A DNA stretch of 64,000 nucleotides from Vibrio lentus (GCF_030409755.1 NZ_JAUFQE010000002.1:434001-498000); one strand, 5' to 3'; positions 25,812-35,240 are shown, counted from the first letter of the stretch. Numbers and translations: made by a program. The notes: generated by a model not told the origin, from the sequence alone.

Positions 25812-27107
25812 TTAAGCTTTTGCTGTTTCCGCTTTTTTGCTCTTGTCGAAAATGCCGCCTTTCAATGTTTCTGGTAGAGATAGCCACAGTAGACCAGCCA
25901 GAATCCATACGATTGGTGAACCCCACATTGCTGTTGCAAGGTCGCTGCGCTCTTGGATGAATACCAACACCATTGGTGCCCACATGCCGATGATACGACC
26001 ACCGTGGAACAGAGCTGCACCGAAGCTACGTAGGTGAGCTGGGAACAACTCAGAGAAGTAGCCACCCCATACCGCAGAAGCAGACAGACCGAAGTTGTAG
26101 ATAAGACCTAGGATAGCCAGCATGTTTAGGCTGCCGATCATCACGTCGCTTGGCGCAACGAAGAAGACTGACGCCATGACACCCGCAAGAATGAAACCAA
26201 ACGCGTTCACTTTACGGCCGTATTTGTCGGCGATTGCACCCCATACCCAAGCACCGAATAGAGAACCGAATGCTGAGATAGAAAAGATGATGCCGATAGT
26301 TGAACCGTCAAATTGGCGAACTTCTTTCAGGTACGTTGTCACGAAGCCAGAAAAGAATTGGTAGCCGTAGAAGTTAAGGCCAGCCAGTAATAGACAAGTG
26401 ATCGTTAGCTTGCGGTATGGTGCGCTTAGCATTTCACCCCAAGAACCTTTCTTCGCTGGTGCGTTAGATGCTTCAGCCGCGGCTTGATCTTCTTCACCGT
26501 AGGCGATCACTTTCTTGTCGCTAGGCAGGATGAAGATCATTAGTGCAGCAGCAACTAGAGGAGGAATACCACCCACCCACATTAGGCTCTGCCAAGGTGC
26601 ATCAATGCTAGAAATGAATGCCGCGTATGCACCCATTGCCATTAGGGCAACCGAGAACATAGAAGAAGCGAATGCTGTTAACTTACCGCGAACGCTTGGT
26701 GTGAATAGGCCGATCATCAGGCTTACTGCTACGGTGAAGTAGCCACCTAAAGAAATACCGATGATGAAACGCATTGCTGCCCACATCGCGTAGTCAGTAA
26801 ACATCATGTTGATGATGGTTGCGCCACCGTTCAGTGCAGTGATGACAATAAGAGTCGATTTCTTACCAAAGTTTGATGCCACCCATGCACAGCTCAGAGC
26901 ACCAATAAGTGCACCAACCGACTGCCATGTATAGAACTGAGCGGTATCCGCCAAGTTAATACCATCATACGCATCAACGATGTATGGGCGTACGTAGTCA
27001 ATAATTACAAAGTTATAACAATAGAAAAAGTAGCCAACTAGAATTGCAAGATAAGCAGCTACCCTTTGAATCATAGGAACTTCGCTCATGTGTTTTTTAG
27101 TAGTCAT
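25812..27107 (-). CDS. MFS transporter
   Basis: A 431-residue major facilitator with about 12 membrane helices. Family signatures are GALSCAWVASNFGKKSTL after helix 2 (a variant of GxxxDRxGR) and GAIADKYGRKVNAFG after helix 8. It belongs to the sugar-phosphate/aromatic-acid-like metabolite:proton symporters. It leads the leftward operon with the SnoaL-like gene and is divergent from the SSS symporter across about 350 bases containing a LacI-type operator and a CRP-like site. Confidence 0.85.
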   Translation of the reverse strand: MTTKKHMSEVPMIQRVAAYLAILVGYFFYCYNFVIIDYVRPYIVDAYDGINLADTAQFYTWQSVGALIGALSCAWVASNFGKKSTLIVITALNGGATIINMMFTDYAMWAAMRFIIGISLGGYFTVAVSLMIGLFTPSVRGKLTAFASSMFSVALMAMGAYAAFISSIDAPWQSLMWVGGIPPLVAAALMIFILPSDKKVIAYGEEDQAAAEASNAPAKKGSWGEMLSAPYRKLTITCLLLAGLNFYGYQFFSGFVTTYLKEVRQFDGSTIGIIFSISAFGSLFGAWVWGAIADKYGRKVNAFGFILAGVMASVFFVAPSDVMIGSLNMLAILGLIYNFGLSASAVWGGYFSELFPAHLRSFGAALFHGGRIIGMWAPMVLVFIQERSDLATAMWGSPIVWILAGLLWLSLPETLKGGIFDKSKKAETAKA

Positions 27108-27251
27108 GACCGATAAACCTTTATTTTTTATAGGGTGTTTTTAGTTTCGATTATTGTGTAGTGGTTATTGAATATCACCACACCATCTTCATTTCGGGAG
27201 AGATAATAGAATTTTTGTGGTTATTAGATCCGTGATCAAAGTCAATTTTAA

Positions 27252-27269
27252 AATGAGTGCGTACCCATT
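27252..27269. promoter_or_regulatory. LacI-type operator in the MFS/SSS divergent region
   Basis: AATGAGTGCGTACCCATT is palindromic at 14 of 18 positions and shares the core ATGAGTRCGTACCYA with the site before the LacI gene (23036-23053). It lies 145 bases before the MFS start. A half-similar TTACGTACTCAAG overlaps the SSS start codon (27459-27471) and could be an extra contact. Confidence 0.6.
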
Positions 27270-27280
27270 TTGTGTATTTT

Positions 27281-27298
27281 AGTGATCTTGATCTCATT
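27281..27298. promoter_or_regulatory. CRP-like site in the MFS/SSS divergent region
   Basis: AGTGATCTTGATCTCATT matches the CRP consensus TGTGATCTAGATCACA at 13 of 16 core positions, centred between the MFS and SSS genes. It lies 12 bases from the LacI-type operator, suggesting catabolite control combined with specific repression. Confidence 0.5.
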
Positions 27299-27455
27299 AG
27301 ATCGTTGTTTTGCGACTTTTTGGGCATTTAGAGTGTTTAATCATCTATCTTAGTGACAATACTCACACTTATTGTGGGTTTTTGAGGGAAAATATCCATT
27401 TTTGAGTACTATTGTCGGCGAATGAATTGCGAAATATAATAAACGGAATCTAAAA

Positions 27456-28997
27456 ATGGTTACGTACTCAAGTTTTGTGGTTATTGCTTTGTATGTACTA
27501 ACTACTCTATTTATCAGTTACTTAGTGAATAAGCGTTATAGCGTTGGTGGTGATTTTTCAACGGGCGGAAAGCAATTTGGTTGGTTTACGGCAGGTGTGT
27601 CGATTCTTGCAACCTACATCAGTGCGATGACGTTCGTGGGCATGCCGGGCTGGGTTTATAGCTCAGGCATGGAAGCGATGAGCGTCCATTTGAATTACCC
27701 AATAGTGATCTTTTTCGCTGTGGTTTTCTTTGTCCCTGTGTTTTACAAACTCGGCCTGACTTCGATTTATGAATACCTAGAGCACCGCTTTGGCGTTGTT
27801 GCTCGCACGATCAACTCTATCGTGTTTATTGTGGTTCAGTGTATTTCGGCAGGGGTGATTTTATATGCAGTTGCACTGATCTTGGTGCAAGTGTTGCCGG
27901 TGAGTATCTCCGAAGCGATCATCTACATCAGCTTATTTACCGCTTTGTATACCTATGCGGGTGGTATCTCGACCGTCATATGGACAGACATGTTGCAGTC
28001 GGCGGTGCTGATCATAGGCAGCATTGCGATCTTTGCTTTATTGCTGATGAAGATTGATGCAGGGGAGGTGTTGTCTCCTGAACACCTGAATATCATCAAC
28101 CTCGATTTTGACTTGGGTGTTGATACCACATTGTGGGCAGGTGTAGTGGCTGTGAGCTTCTTACATCTAAGTGTGTATGGCACTAACCAACTGATTATTC
28201 AAAGAACACTGGCGACCAAGAACGTTAAAACTGCACAAAAATCGATGTTGCTTTGTGGTTACGGCGCGTTCTTTATTTACCTGTTTTTCTCTGTAATGGG
28301 CGTTCTTCTGAGTGTCTTTTATCAAGACCAAAGCTTTGAAAACAGCAACGAAGTGATTCTCGATTTTGTGTTTAATCATACCAACCCAATCGTTGTTGGT
28401 TTGGTGATTTCAGCACTCTCGGCAGCGGCAATGTCGACCTTGGATTCCACTTATAACTCAATGGCGACAGTGGCAACGTTCGATTTCTATAAGCGTTTTT
28501 TCCGTAAGAAAGCTTCCGATGCACATTATGAATCGGTGGCAAGAAAAATGAGCTTGGTTGCAGCGGCGTCAGTTGTAGTACCTGCTTTGATGGCGGTATC
28601 TAACGAATCTGTGCTCAAGACGATTGCGAGTCTAACCTCTATTTTTGTCGGTATTCGCCTTGGCTCTTTCATCCTGGGTTTGTTCTTCAAACAAGCGAAT
28701 GAGAAAGGGGTGATTGCAGGCAGTATTGGCAGCGTAGCTGTGGTGTTCATTGCTAAATACAGTGGTATCTCTTGGCCTTGGTTTGCCTTGATTGGCACTG
28801 TGGTTTTCTTAGTGTTAGGTGTTGTCGTTAGTCGTTTCTGGGGAGAAGTGACCGAGCAACAAAACGAATTTATTGCCAAGCAGAAGCATTTATTCGCTAA
28901 GCCTACGGCGAGTCATTACGGCTTGTTGGTCTTTGCTGTTGTGACGATTGCTGCTTGTACTGTTATCCCTGATTGGCTTTATGCCGCTCTTTCTTAA
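27456..28997 (+). CDS. SSS-family sodium:solute symporter
   Basis: A 513-residue sodium symporter with about 13 hydrophobic helices. It starts MVTYSSFVVIALYV, with the conserved GGRDFS-like YSVGGDFSTGGKQFG loop and the sodium-site region ISALSAAAMSTLDSTYNSMATV near residues 310-330. Substrates of the family include sugars, proline, pantothenate and carboxylates; this one cannot be named. It is divergent from the MFS gene and lies 43 bases before the L-serine dehydratase gene, so the two form an operon. Confidence 0.86.
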   Translation: MVTYSSFVVIALYVLTTLFISYLVNKRYSVGGDFSTGGKQFGWFTAGVSILATYISAMTFVGMPGWVYSSGMEAMSVHLNYPIVIFFAVVFFVPVFYKLGLTSIYEYLEHRFGVVARTINSIVFIVVQCISAGVILYAVALILVQVLPVSISEAIIYISLFTALYTYAGGISTVIWTDMLQSAVLIIGSIAIFALLLMKIDAGEVLSPEHLNIINLDFDLGVDTTLWAGVVAVSFLHLSVYGTNQLIIQRTLATKNVKTAQKSMLLCGYGAFFIYLFFSVMGVLLSVFYQDQSFENSNEVILDFVFNHTNPIVVGLVISALSAAAMSTLDSTYNSMATVATFDFYKRFFRKKASDAHYESVARKMSLVAAASVVVPALMAVSNESVLKTIASLTSIFVGIRLGSFILGLFFKQANEKGVIAGSIGSVAVVFIAKYSGISWPWFALIGTVVFLVLGVVVSRFWGEVTEQQNEFIAKQKHLFAKPTASHYGLLVFAVVTIAACTVIPDWLYAALS

Positions 28998-29040
28998 TGA
29001 GTAAATTTTCTCAACTGGTTAATTTTTAACAGGTAAATCT

Positions 29041-30411
29041 ATGCTGTCCATTTTTGATATCTATAAAATTGGTGTTGGCCCTTCAAGCTCTCACACCAAC
29101 GGCCCAATGATTGCGGGTTTCCATTTCACACAATTAATCGCCGATAGAATCGCAGAAGTCGTTCGTGTCCAAGTTGATTTATATGGCTCGTTATCGTTAA
29201 CCGGAATAGGGCATCACACTGACAGAGCAACCATCTTGGGTTTACTCGGCAATAAGCCAGACACGATTAAAATCACGAGCGCTAATGAAGCGATGCGTCT
29301 TGCTATAGACAGTGGTGAAATGCAGCTGAGTGGCAGTCACACCATTGGCTTTAACTACCAAACCGACATGCTATTTCATGAAGACAATCTGCCTTTGCAT
29401 GAAAACGGCATGATGATTACCGCGTTTGACCAAAGCGGTAATGTGATTGTTGATGAAACCTATTACTCGATTGGTGGTGGCTTTATTGCGACAGCGGATG
29501 AACTGCAAAATGGCACAAAAACCCAATCGGTCGATGTCACCTTCCCATTCAGCAGTGCCGATGAAATGCTCGCTCAGGCGGATCAAAACGGCATGAGTTT
29601 GGGTGGTATGATTCTACAAAATGAAGCGGCTTTCCAAAGCGCGGATGCTATTTCAGAAAAGGCCGATCAAATCTGGCGAGTAATGACTCGTTGTATGGAA
29701 CGCGGCTTTGAAACTGAAGGCATTCTTGATGGTGGCTTGAACGTCACTCGTCGTGCTCCAAACTTGTTGAAGAAGCTCGAAGCGAATGCGGCCGTTGAAA
29801 GCGATCCAATGGAAATCATGGATTGGATTAACTTGTTTGCCTTTGCTGTCAGTGAAGAAAATGCGGCTGGTGGCCAAGTCGTGACATCACCAACTAATGG
29901 TGCCGCGGGCGTTATTCCAGCCGTATTGATGTATTACCATCGCTTCATTAAAGAGTTGGATACTAAGCAGTTAAAAGACTTCTTAGCCGTATCGGGCGCG
30001 ATTGGTATTTTGTACAAAACCAACGCTTCTATTTCTGGTGCCGAAGTGGGCTGCCAAGGTGAAGTGGGCGTTTCGTCTTCTATGGCGGCGGCGGGTTTAA
30101 CCGCTTTACGTGGTGGCAGTAATGAGCAGATTTGCATTGCGGCAGAAATTGCGATGGAACATTCATTGGGTATGACATGTGACCCGATTGGCGGATTGGT
30201 ACAAGTGCCATGTATTGAGCGTAATGCGATGGGCTCGATGAAAGCGATTAATGCTTCACGAATGGCACTCAAACGTAACAGCAAAAGCCTGATCTCATTG
30301 GATAAGGTTATCGCGACTATGTATCAAACGGGTAAGGACATGAATAAGAAATACCGAGAAACCTCACTCGGTGGCCTTGCCCTAATTCACCTTGCAGCGC
30401 CATGTGAGTAG
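29041..30411 (+). CDS. sdaA: L-serine ammonia-lyase (iron-sulfur, single chain)
   Basis: A 456-residue L-serine dehydratase that converts L-serine to pyruvate and ammonia. The N-terminal domain has GPSSSHTNGPM (substrate region), and the C-terminal domain carries the 4Fe-4S cysteines in EVGCQGEVG, MTCDPIGG and VQVPCIERN. The length matches the one-chain SdaA/SdaB type. A ribosome site precedes the ATG (AACAGGT). It follows the SSS symporter by 43 bases; uptake and deamination of serine, or of a precursor, would be a consistent role. Confidence 0.93.
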   Translation: MLSIFDIYKIGVGPSSSHTNGPMIAGFHFTQLIADRIAEVVRVQVDLYGSLSLTGIGHHTDRATILGLLGNKPDTIKITSANEAMRLAIDSGEMQLSGSHTIGFNYQTDMLFHEDNLPLHENGMMITAFDQSGNVIVDETYYSIGGGFIATADELQNGTKTQSVDVTFPFSSADEMLAQADQNGMSLGGMILQNEAAFQSADAISEKADQIWRVMTRCMERGFETEGILDGGLNVTRRAPNLLKKLEANAAVESDPMEIMDWINLFAFAVSEENAAGGQVVTSPTNGAAGVIPAVLMYYHRFIKELDTKQLKDFLAVSGAIGILYKTNASISGAEVGCQGEVGVSSSMAAAGLTALRGGSNEQICIAAEIAMEHSLGMTCDPIGGLVQVPCIERNAMGSMKAINASRMALKRNSKSLISLDKVIATMYQTGKDMNKKYRETSLGGLALIHLAAPCE

Positions 30412-30441
30412 CCATCAAACAGATTAATTAGGCTCAATATC

Positions 30442-30490
30442 AAAGCCCAGCATCGTTAGATTTTAAAACTCTAAGGTGGCTGGGCTTTTA
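30442..30490. terminator. Bidirectional terminator between sdaA and the Lrp-like gene
   Basis: AAAGCCCAGC and GCTGGGCTTT make a perfect 10-bp stem around a 27-base loop that itself can fold (TTAGA with TCTAA). T and A runs flank the stem, serving both convergent genes. Confidence 0.65.
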
Positions 30491-30538
30491 AGTATCAATT
30501 TTTGTTGCAAGACGACTGCTTATCAACTGGGAGCAAGA

Positions 30539-31024
30539 TTATTCTCCAAGAGGGAGCTTATAGCTGTTTTTCAACTCTTTAACCGAGATATTGGACTGAA
30601 TCGCACTCACGCCTTTTACTCGTCTGATCGAGCTAATACGCTCAAAGTACTCTTCTAAATCTTTCGCTAGCACTTGAATCATATAGTCGGCGCCGCCTGC
30701 AATACAGTGACACATAGGAATCCAATCGGTTACTTCGACAAACTCTTCAAACGGTTCTGTGTTTTCTACTTCATGGTTACCCAAGGTCACAAGAGTAAAA
30801 CCAGCCACATGAAAACCAAGCTTTTTGCGGTTTAGCTTCGCGGCGTAACCATCGATATAGCCCGTCTCTTCCATACGTTTCCAACGGCGCCAACATGGGG
30901 TTTCGCTGAGGTTCACTTTCTCTGCGAGCTTACTGTTGCTCATGCGTCCGTCTTGTTGGATATGTTCTAAGATGGCGATATCTGTGTCATCTAACACTTC
31001 TTTGGTGGATTCTTTCTGTTTCAT
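30539..31024 (-). CDS. Lrp/AsnC-family transcriptional regulator
   Basis: A 161-residue Lrp-type protein: N-terminal helix-turn-helix (LDDTDIAILEHIQQDGRMSN, then LAEKVNLSETPCWRRWKRME) and a C-terminal RAM ligand domain (AGGADYMIQVLAKDLEEYFE). It is divergent from the LysE-type exporter gene across 122 bases, a typical arrangement where the regulator senses an amino acid and induces its export. Confidence 0.9.
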   Translation of the reverse strand: MKQKESTKEVLDDTDIAILEHIQQDGRMSNSKLAEKVNLSETPCWRRWKRMEETGYIDGYAAKLNRKKLGFHVAGFTLVTLGNHEVENTEPFEEFVEVTDWIPMCHCIAGGADYMIQVLAKDLEEYFERISSIRRVKGVSAIQSNISVKELKNSYKLPLGE

Positions 31025-31146
31025 GGCTATTTTAGAAAAGTCTTGCTCAAGTTTGGATTAATATTAGCCTATATAGCAATTTAATTCCTAGTCGAATCTG
31101 TAAACTCTCTCCGTATAAATACTTTACTTATTAGGAGTGAGAGGAA

Positions 31147-31746
31147 ATGAGCTCTCAATTAATGCTGGCGTTCTTGCTATTTTCAACATCAATTGCAATT
31201 ACCCCTGGGGCAGGCAATATCGCATTACTTGGGATTTCAAGTCGTTACGGGTTTGCTGCGACTTTACCTTTTATCTCTGGAAACGCTGTTGGCATCATCA
31301 TCGTACTGGCGGGTTCCAGTGTCGGTTTGGTGAGCCTATTTACCCTTTACCCAGAGCTATACAACATTTTGAAATACGCGGGTGCGGCTTATTTGCTGTT
31401 CATGGCGTGGTCGATTGCGAACATGCAAATCGAAGAAAGCACCACCGACAATCGCTCGGGTTTTATGTCTGGCGTGCTGGTGCAGGTGTTAAACCCTAAA
31501 GGTTGGATTGCTTCATTAACTGTGTTTTCGCAGTTCATCACCCCGAATGCCGATTACTTGATTCAAGTCGTGACCATTATCGCGGGTATGGTGATCACGG
31601 GCGTACCGTGCATGTTGGTATGGGCGTATTGCGGTACCATGCTTAAAAAATTGCTTCAATCACCAAAACAGATGATGTTTGTGAACCGTTGCTTGGGTGG
31701 AAGTCTCGCGCTTGTTGTTGCTTTTATGCTTTATCAACCGGCATAG
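31147..31746 (+). CDS. LysE-family amino acid exporter
   Basis: A 199-residue inner membrane protein with about six helices; it opens with a hydrophobic helix followed by TPGAGNIALLGISSRYG, the conserved LysE/RhtB motif, and contains LKYAGAAYLLFMAWS and QVLNPKGWIASL. It exports an amino acid out of the cell. The ATG at 31147 follows GAGTGAGAGG. It is divergent from the Lrp-type gene, its likely regulator. Confidence 0.88.
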   Translation: MSSQLMLAFLLFSTSIAITPGAGNIALLGISSRYGFAATLPFISGNAVGIIIVLAGSSVGLVSLFTLYPELYNILKYAGAAYLLFMAWSIANMQIEESTTDNRSGFMSGVLVQVLNPKGWIASLTVFSQFITPNADYLIQVVTIIAGMVITGVPCMLVWAYCGTMLKKLLQSPKQMMFVNRCLGGSLALVVAFMLYQPA

Positions 31747-31751
31747 ATCAC

Positions 31752-31787
31752 AAAGAAAAAAACCACTCCTAAATCCATAGGAGTGGT
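31752..31787 (-). terminator. Terminator downstream of ahpF
   Basis: ACCACTCCTA and TAGGAGTGGT form a 10-bp stem with a 6-base loop; the A-run just left of it becomes a T-run on the minus strand, so it terminates the leftward ahpCF transcript. It also lies behind the convergent LysE gene but has no T-run in that direction. Confidence 0.72.
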
Positions 31788-31880
31788 GTCTAAATGTCGA
31801 CTAAGTCGTTAACAGTAAGGAATTAAGTTAACAAATATTTAAGGAACTTGAGTTAATAGCTTTTATGCCTAGAAGCTTTT

Positions 31881-31920
31881 AAGTTTTAAGTTTTAAGTTT
31901 TAAGTTTTAAGTTTTAAGTT
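31881..31920. repeat. Heptamer tandem repeat AAGTTTT, about 5.7 copies
   Basis: A run of AAGTTTT units lies directly against the ahpF stop codon and reads AAAACTT in the ahpF mRNA. It parallels the GCCAAAA repeat that follows the porin gene: same period, same position at a 3' end, unrelated sequence. Confidence 0.85.
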
Positions 31921-33512
31921 TAAGCGGTTTCAGCCTCTTTAACCGGAGCTGAGTTACGGATTAGGTGGTCAAATGCACCTAAGCTTGCTTTCGCACCTTC
32001 ACCCATCGCAATGATGATCTGTTTGTAAGGTACTGTCGTTACATCACCCGCCGCAAACACTCCTTTCATTGATGTTGCGCCATGAGCGTTAATTTCAATT
32101 TCACCGCGTGGTGACAGCTCAACTTTCGAACCCTTCAACCATTCGCTGTTTGGCATCAGGCCGATTTGAACAAAGATACCCGCAAGTTCGATCTGTTTTA
32201 GTTCGTCGGTATTGCGGTCTTTGTATTCCAGACCGGTTACACGGTTGCCATCACCAATCACTTGTGTGGTTTGCGCCATCTTGATGATTTCGATGTTTGG
32301 TGTTGCGTTCGCTTTGTCGATAAGCACTTGGTCGGCACGTAGTGTGTCTGCAAATTCAAGTACGGTTACGTGTTCAACGATACCCGCTAAATCAATCGCC
32401 GCTTCGATACCTGAGTTACCGCCACCAATAACCGCTGTTTTCTTACCTTTGAATAAAGGACCGTCACAGTGTGGGCAGTAAGCGACGCCTTTATTGCGGT
32501 ACTCTTGCTCACCCGGAACGTTCATTTCACGCCAGCGAGCACCAGTACTGGTGATAACCGTGCGAGATCGTAATGTTGCGCCGCTTTCTAGCTCAACGTG
32601 GATGTAGCCGTCTTCTGTGTCTTCTGCCGCAATGATGTTCGCAGCGCGCTGCTCAGTCATTATCTCAACACCGTACTCTTTTACGTGCTCTTCAAGGCTA
32701 GCCACTAGCTTAGGACCTGTTGTCGCTTTCACTGAGATAAAGTTCTCAATCGCCATCGTATCCATCACTTGACCACCGAATCGATCAGCAACCACACCGG
32801 TACGAATGCCTTTACGTGCTGCGTAGATAGCCGCTGAAGATCCCGCAGGGCCACCACCGACAACCAATACATCAAACGGTGCTTGTTCGTTTAGGTTGGC
32901 CGCTTTCTTTTCTGCTGCGCCTGAATCGACTTTGTTGAGAATTTCTGCCAGAGACATACGTCCTTGACCAAATAGCTCACCGTTAATGAATACGCTCGGT
33001 ACCGCCATAATATCGCGAGACTTCACTTCGTCTTGGAATGCTGCGCCATCAATCATAGTTGTCTTAATTAGAGGGTTAATCGCCGACATCATGTTGAATG
33101 CTTGAACTACTTCTGGACAGTTTTGGCATGATAGCGAGATGAAAATCTCTACATTAAGCTCTTGATCGAGTTCTTTAATTTGTTCGATTACGTCAGCTTC
33201 AAGCTTGATAGGGTGACCACCACTATGAAGCAGTGCAAGTACCAGTGATGTGAACTCGTGACCCATTGGCAAACCGGCGAAACCGATCGCAGTGCCTTTC
33301 TCTTGGTTTACGACCTGCATGATAGGGCGGCGAGTACTTGCGTTATCATCTCGAATTACTTCAATTTTGTCGGTGAGAGAGGCGATATCATTCGCCAGAT
33401 CTTGAAGTTTGTTCGCGGTATCGCTGCTATCAAGGCTCAGCACTAACTGAACATTGGTTTTTAGGTTTTCTAGGTATGCTTTTAGCTGCTGCTTCATTGC
33501 TTGATCTAACAT
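31920..33512 (-). CDS. ahpF: Alkyl hydroperoxide reductase subunit F
   Basis: A 530-residue flavoprotein that uses NADH to reduce AhpC. The N-terminal thioredoxin-like domain holds C129 and C132 (SCQNCPE), the same positions as in E. coli; then come the FAD loop [17 protein letters not shown], the redox pair CPHCDGPL and the NAD loop [17 protein letters not shown]. The start at 33512 ([14 protein letters not shown]) aligns with the E. coli start; the longer frame to 33602 adds an unrelated leader. It follows ahpC with a hairpin between. Confidence 0.95.
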   Translation of the reverse strand: MLDQAMKQQLKAYLENLKTNVQLVLSLDSSDTANKLQDLANDIASLTDKIEVIRDDNASTRRPIMQVVNQEKGTAIGFAGLPMGHEFTSLVLALLHSGGHPIKLEADVIEQIKELDQELNVEIFISLSCQNCPEVVQAFNMMSAINPLIKTTMIDGAAFQDEVKSRDIMAVPSVFINGELFGQGRMSLAEILNKVDSGAAEKKAANLNEQAPFDVLVVGGGPAGSSAAIYAARKGIRTGVVADRFGGQVMDTMAIENFISVKATTGPKLVASLEEHVKEYGVEIMTEQRAANIIAAEDTEDGYIHVELESGATLRSRTVITSTGARWREMNVPGEQEYRNKGVAYCPHCDGPLFKGKKTAVIGGGNSGIEAAIDLAGIVEHVTVLEFADTLRADQVLIDKANATPNIEIIKMAQTTQVIGDGNRVTGLEYKDRNTDELKQIELAGIFVQIGLMPNSEWLKGSKVELSPRGEIEINAHGATSMKGVFAAGDVTTVPYKQIIIAMGEGAKASLGAFDHLIRNSAPVKEAETA

Positions 33513-33631
33513 AATCGTGCCTGCTCTTAAATTCTGTGTCTTGGTATTGACCAATACCTTCTTGCTGAAAAAGGAAAATAAAAAGGGGGCGCAAGTCGGC
33601 AAATATTGTGTTGTTGATGGCTTGAAAGGGT

Positions 33632-33671
33632 GGCGCGCAACTGCCCTTTAGGAGGGAGGCCGAAGCGCGCC
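33632..33671 (-). other. Hairpin between ahpC and ahpF
   Basis: GGCGCGC and GCGCGCC pair across 26 bases in the ahpC-ahpF gap, with no following T-run on the minus strand. It may slow transcription or set an RNA cleavage point so that AhpC is made in excess over AhpF. Confidence 0.5.
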
Positions 33672-33711
33672 TGTAGAACCGTTTTATTTGTTCTTTTTAG
33701 CTAGGCTTAGA

Positions 33712-34269
33712 TTAAATTTTACCTACTAGGTCTAGAGATGGCGCTAGAGTCTCTTCGCCTTCTTTCCATTTAGCTGGGCAAACTTCACCTGGGTGAGCGG
33801 CTACGTATTGTGCTGCTTTAACCTTGCGCAGTAGGTCTTCAGCGTCACGGCCGATGCCTTCAGCTGTGATTTCCATTGCTTGGATAACGCCTTCAGGGTC
33901 GATTAGGAAAGTTGCACGGTCTGCAAGGCCCTGACCTTCACGCATAACGTTGAAGTTGTTGGTGATGTTGCCTGTTTGGTCGCCTACCATGAAGTATTCG
34001 ATAGTGCCGATTTTGTCAGAAGTATCGTGCCATGCTTTGTGAGAGAAGTGCGTGTCAGTTGATACTGAGAAAACTTCTACGCCGCGAGATTGAAGCTCTG
34101 CGTATTTGTCTTGTAGGTCAACTAGCTCAGTTGGACATACAAACGTGAAGTCTGCTGGGTAGAAGAAGAATACAGCCCACTTGCCTTTAACGTCTTGCTC
34201 AGTGATTTCTACGAATTCGCCGTTTTTGAATGCTGTTGCGTTGAATGGTTTGATTTCTGTGTTGATCAT
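33712..34269 (-). CDS. ahpC: Alkyl hydroperoxide reductase subunit C (peroxiredoxin)
   Basis: A 185-residue 2-Cys peroxiredoxin that removes hydrogen peroxide and organic peroxides. The peroxidatic Cys lies in FTFVCPTEL (residue 45) and the resolving Cys in [10 protein letters not shown] near 163. The start has GAGAG upstream. It leads the ahpCF operon; possible OxyR half-sites lie 100-155 bases upstream. Confidence 0.95.
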   Translation of the reverse strand: MINTEIKPFNATAFKNGEFVEITEQDVKGKWAVFFFYPADFTFVCPTELVDLQDKYAELQSRGVEVFSVSTDTHFSHKAWHDTSDKIGTIEYFMVGDQTGNITNNFNVMREGQGLADRATFLIDPEGVIQAMEITAEGIGRDAEDLLRKVKAAQYVAAHPGEVCPAKWKEGEETLAPSLDLVGKI

Positions 34270-34367
34270 GATTCGACTCTCTTTCTAATTTGTAGTGTTT
34301 AACGCTATCCCGCGTCGATGGAGCTATATTGCATTCGCACCGGAAATTAGTGAAATCGGACGTTTCT

Positions 34368-34424
34368 ATAGATTCAATAGGCAAATCCTATCTTCGAAAG
34401 GAAAGGACTATCGGTAAAAGCTAT
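34368..34424. promoter_or_regulatory. Possible OxyR binding region upstream of ahpC
   Basis: ATAG at 34368 and 34377 and CTAT at 34388, 34408 and 34421 recur; ATAG-N7-CTAT (34377-34391) has the half-site spacing of OxyR sites, but the second pair is out of phase. OxyR control of ahpC is common in gamma-proteobacteria, so this is plausible, not proven. Confidence 0.35.
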
Positions 34425-34569
34425 CAACAAAAACTATTAACAAAAGCCATCAAACATCAGCACCCCCAATTTGAGTAGCTATGCTTTTTAGGTTGTTCTC
34501 TATTTAGGTAAGGGGAAGTACGGTTTCTTTACGAGAGTTGAGTTGTTATACCAAACTGTAAATAACAAA

Positions 34570-34600
34570 AAATTATCATTAATATAATTTATGATAATTT
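34570..34600. promoter_or_regulatory. Long inverted repeat upstream of the VOC gene
   Basis: AAATTATCAT and ATGATAATTT are perfect 10-bp arms separated by 11 AT-only bases, 100-130 bases before the VOC gene at 34700. The arms resemble Fur hexamers (TATCAT/ATGATA) but the spacing is not that of a Fur box. The binding factor is unknown. Confidence 0.5.
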
Positions 34601-34699
34601 CAGTTAATTGTCGCATCTCCATATACTCTCTCCATCGAAACGAAACACCGAAGCTAATCTTTGGAAAGCACAGAATTAAAAACGAATTTGGAGCAAGTT

Positions 34700-35191
34700 A
34701 TGAAAATGAATCACGTAGGGATCATGGTAGGCGACATGGACCAAGCAGTAGAGTTTTACACTAAGGCTCTGGGTCTAAGAATCGTAATGAACAACACTAA
34801 GGTTATGGAAGAACGCGAATCAGCAATCGGCCGTATGTGTATCGCAGTATTTGGCGAAGGCTTCAAAGGCTTCAACATTGCACACCTAGTAACATCAGAT
34901 GGCATCGGTGTTGAGCTGTTCGAAATGAAAGATCGTCAAGAGCGTCACGAAGTAGACTTCTCTCGTCTAGGCATCTTCCACTTCTGTCTACAGCTTCCAA
35001 AAGAGCAGTTTCATTCAGCGATTAAGCGCGTTGAAGAGTTTGGCGGTAAGGTTCGTATGGACATCATGCGTTACCACCCAGAAGACGAACTAAAACAAGC
35101 GCAAATGGTTTACCTAGAAGACCCGTTTGGCAACCTATTCGAATTCTACTCGCACACATACGAAGACACGTACGCGACTGATTACGAGTAA
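34700..35191 (+). CDS. VOC-superfamily dioxygenase/glyoxalase-like protein
   Basis: A 163-residue VOC protein: MNHVGIMVGDMDQAVEFYTKALG is the first module (His5 a metal ligand candidate), IFHFCLQLP supplies a central His and YLEDPFGNLFEFYSH the final Glu. Length and layout fit lactoylglutathione lyase-like and dioxygenase proteins. The ATG at 34700 has GGAG 6 bases upstream; the TTG at 34661 is rejected. The substrate is unknown. It is divergent from ahpC. Confidence 0.82.
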   Translation: MKMNHVGIMVGDMDQAVEFYTKALGLRIVMNNTKVMEERESAIGRMCIAVFGEGFKGFNIAHLVTSDGIGVELFEMKDRQERHEVDFSRLGIFHFCLQLPKEQFHSAIKRVEEFGGKVRMDIMRYHPEDELKQAQMVYLEDPFGNLFEFYSHTYEDTYATDYE

Positions 35192-35240
35192 TCGCGTTAC
35201 CTGCCTGTCATAAGGTAGAAACCGAAACACCCCCCTAAAG

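Larger units (their letters stand above)
34270..34699. other. Divergent ahpC / VOC intergenic region
   Basis: This 430-base region has no credible gene. It holds an OxyR-like cluster of ATAG/CTAT half-sites (34368-34424) on the ahpC side and a long inverted repeat (34570-34600) on the VOC side. Confidence 0.55.
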
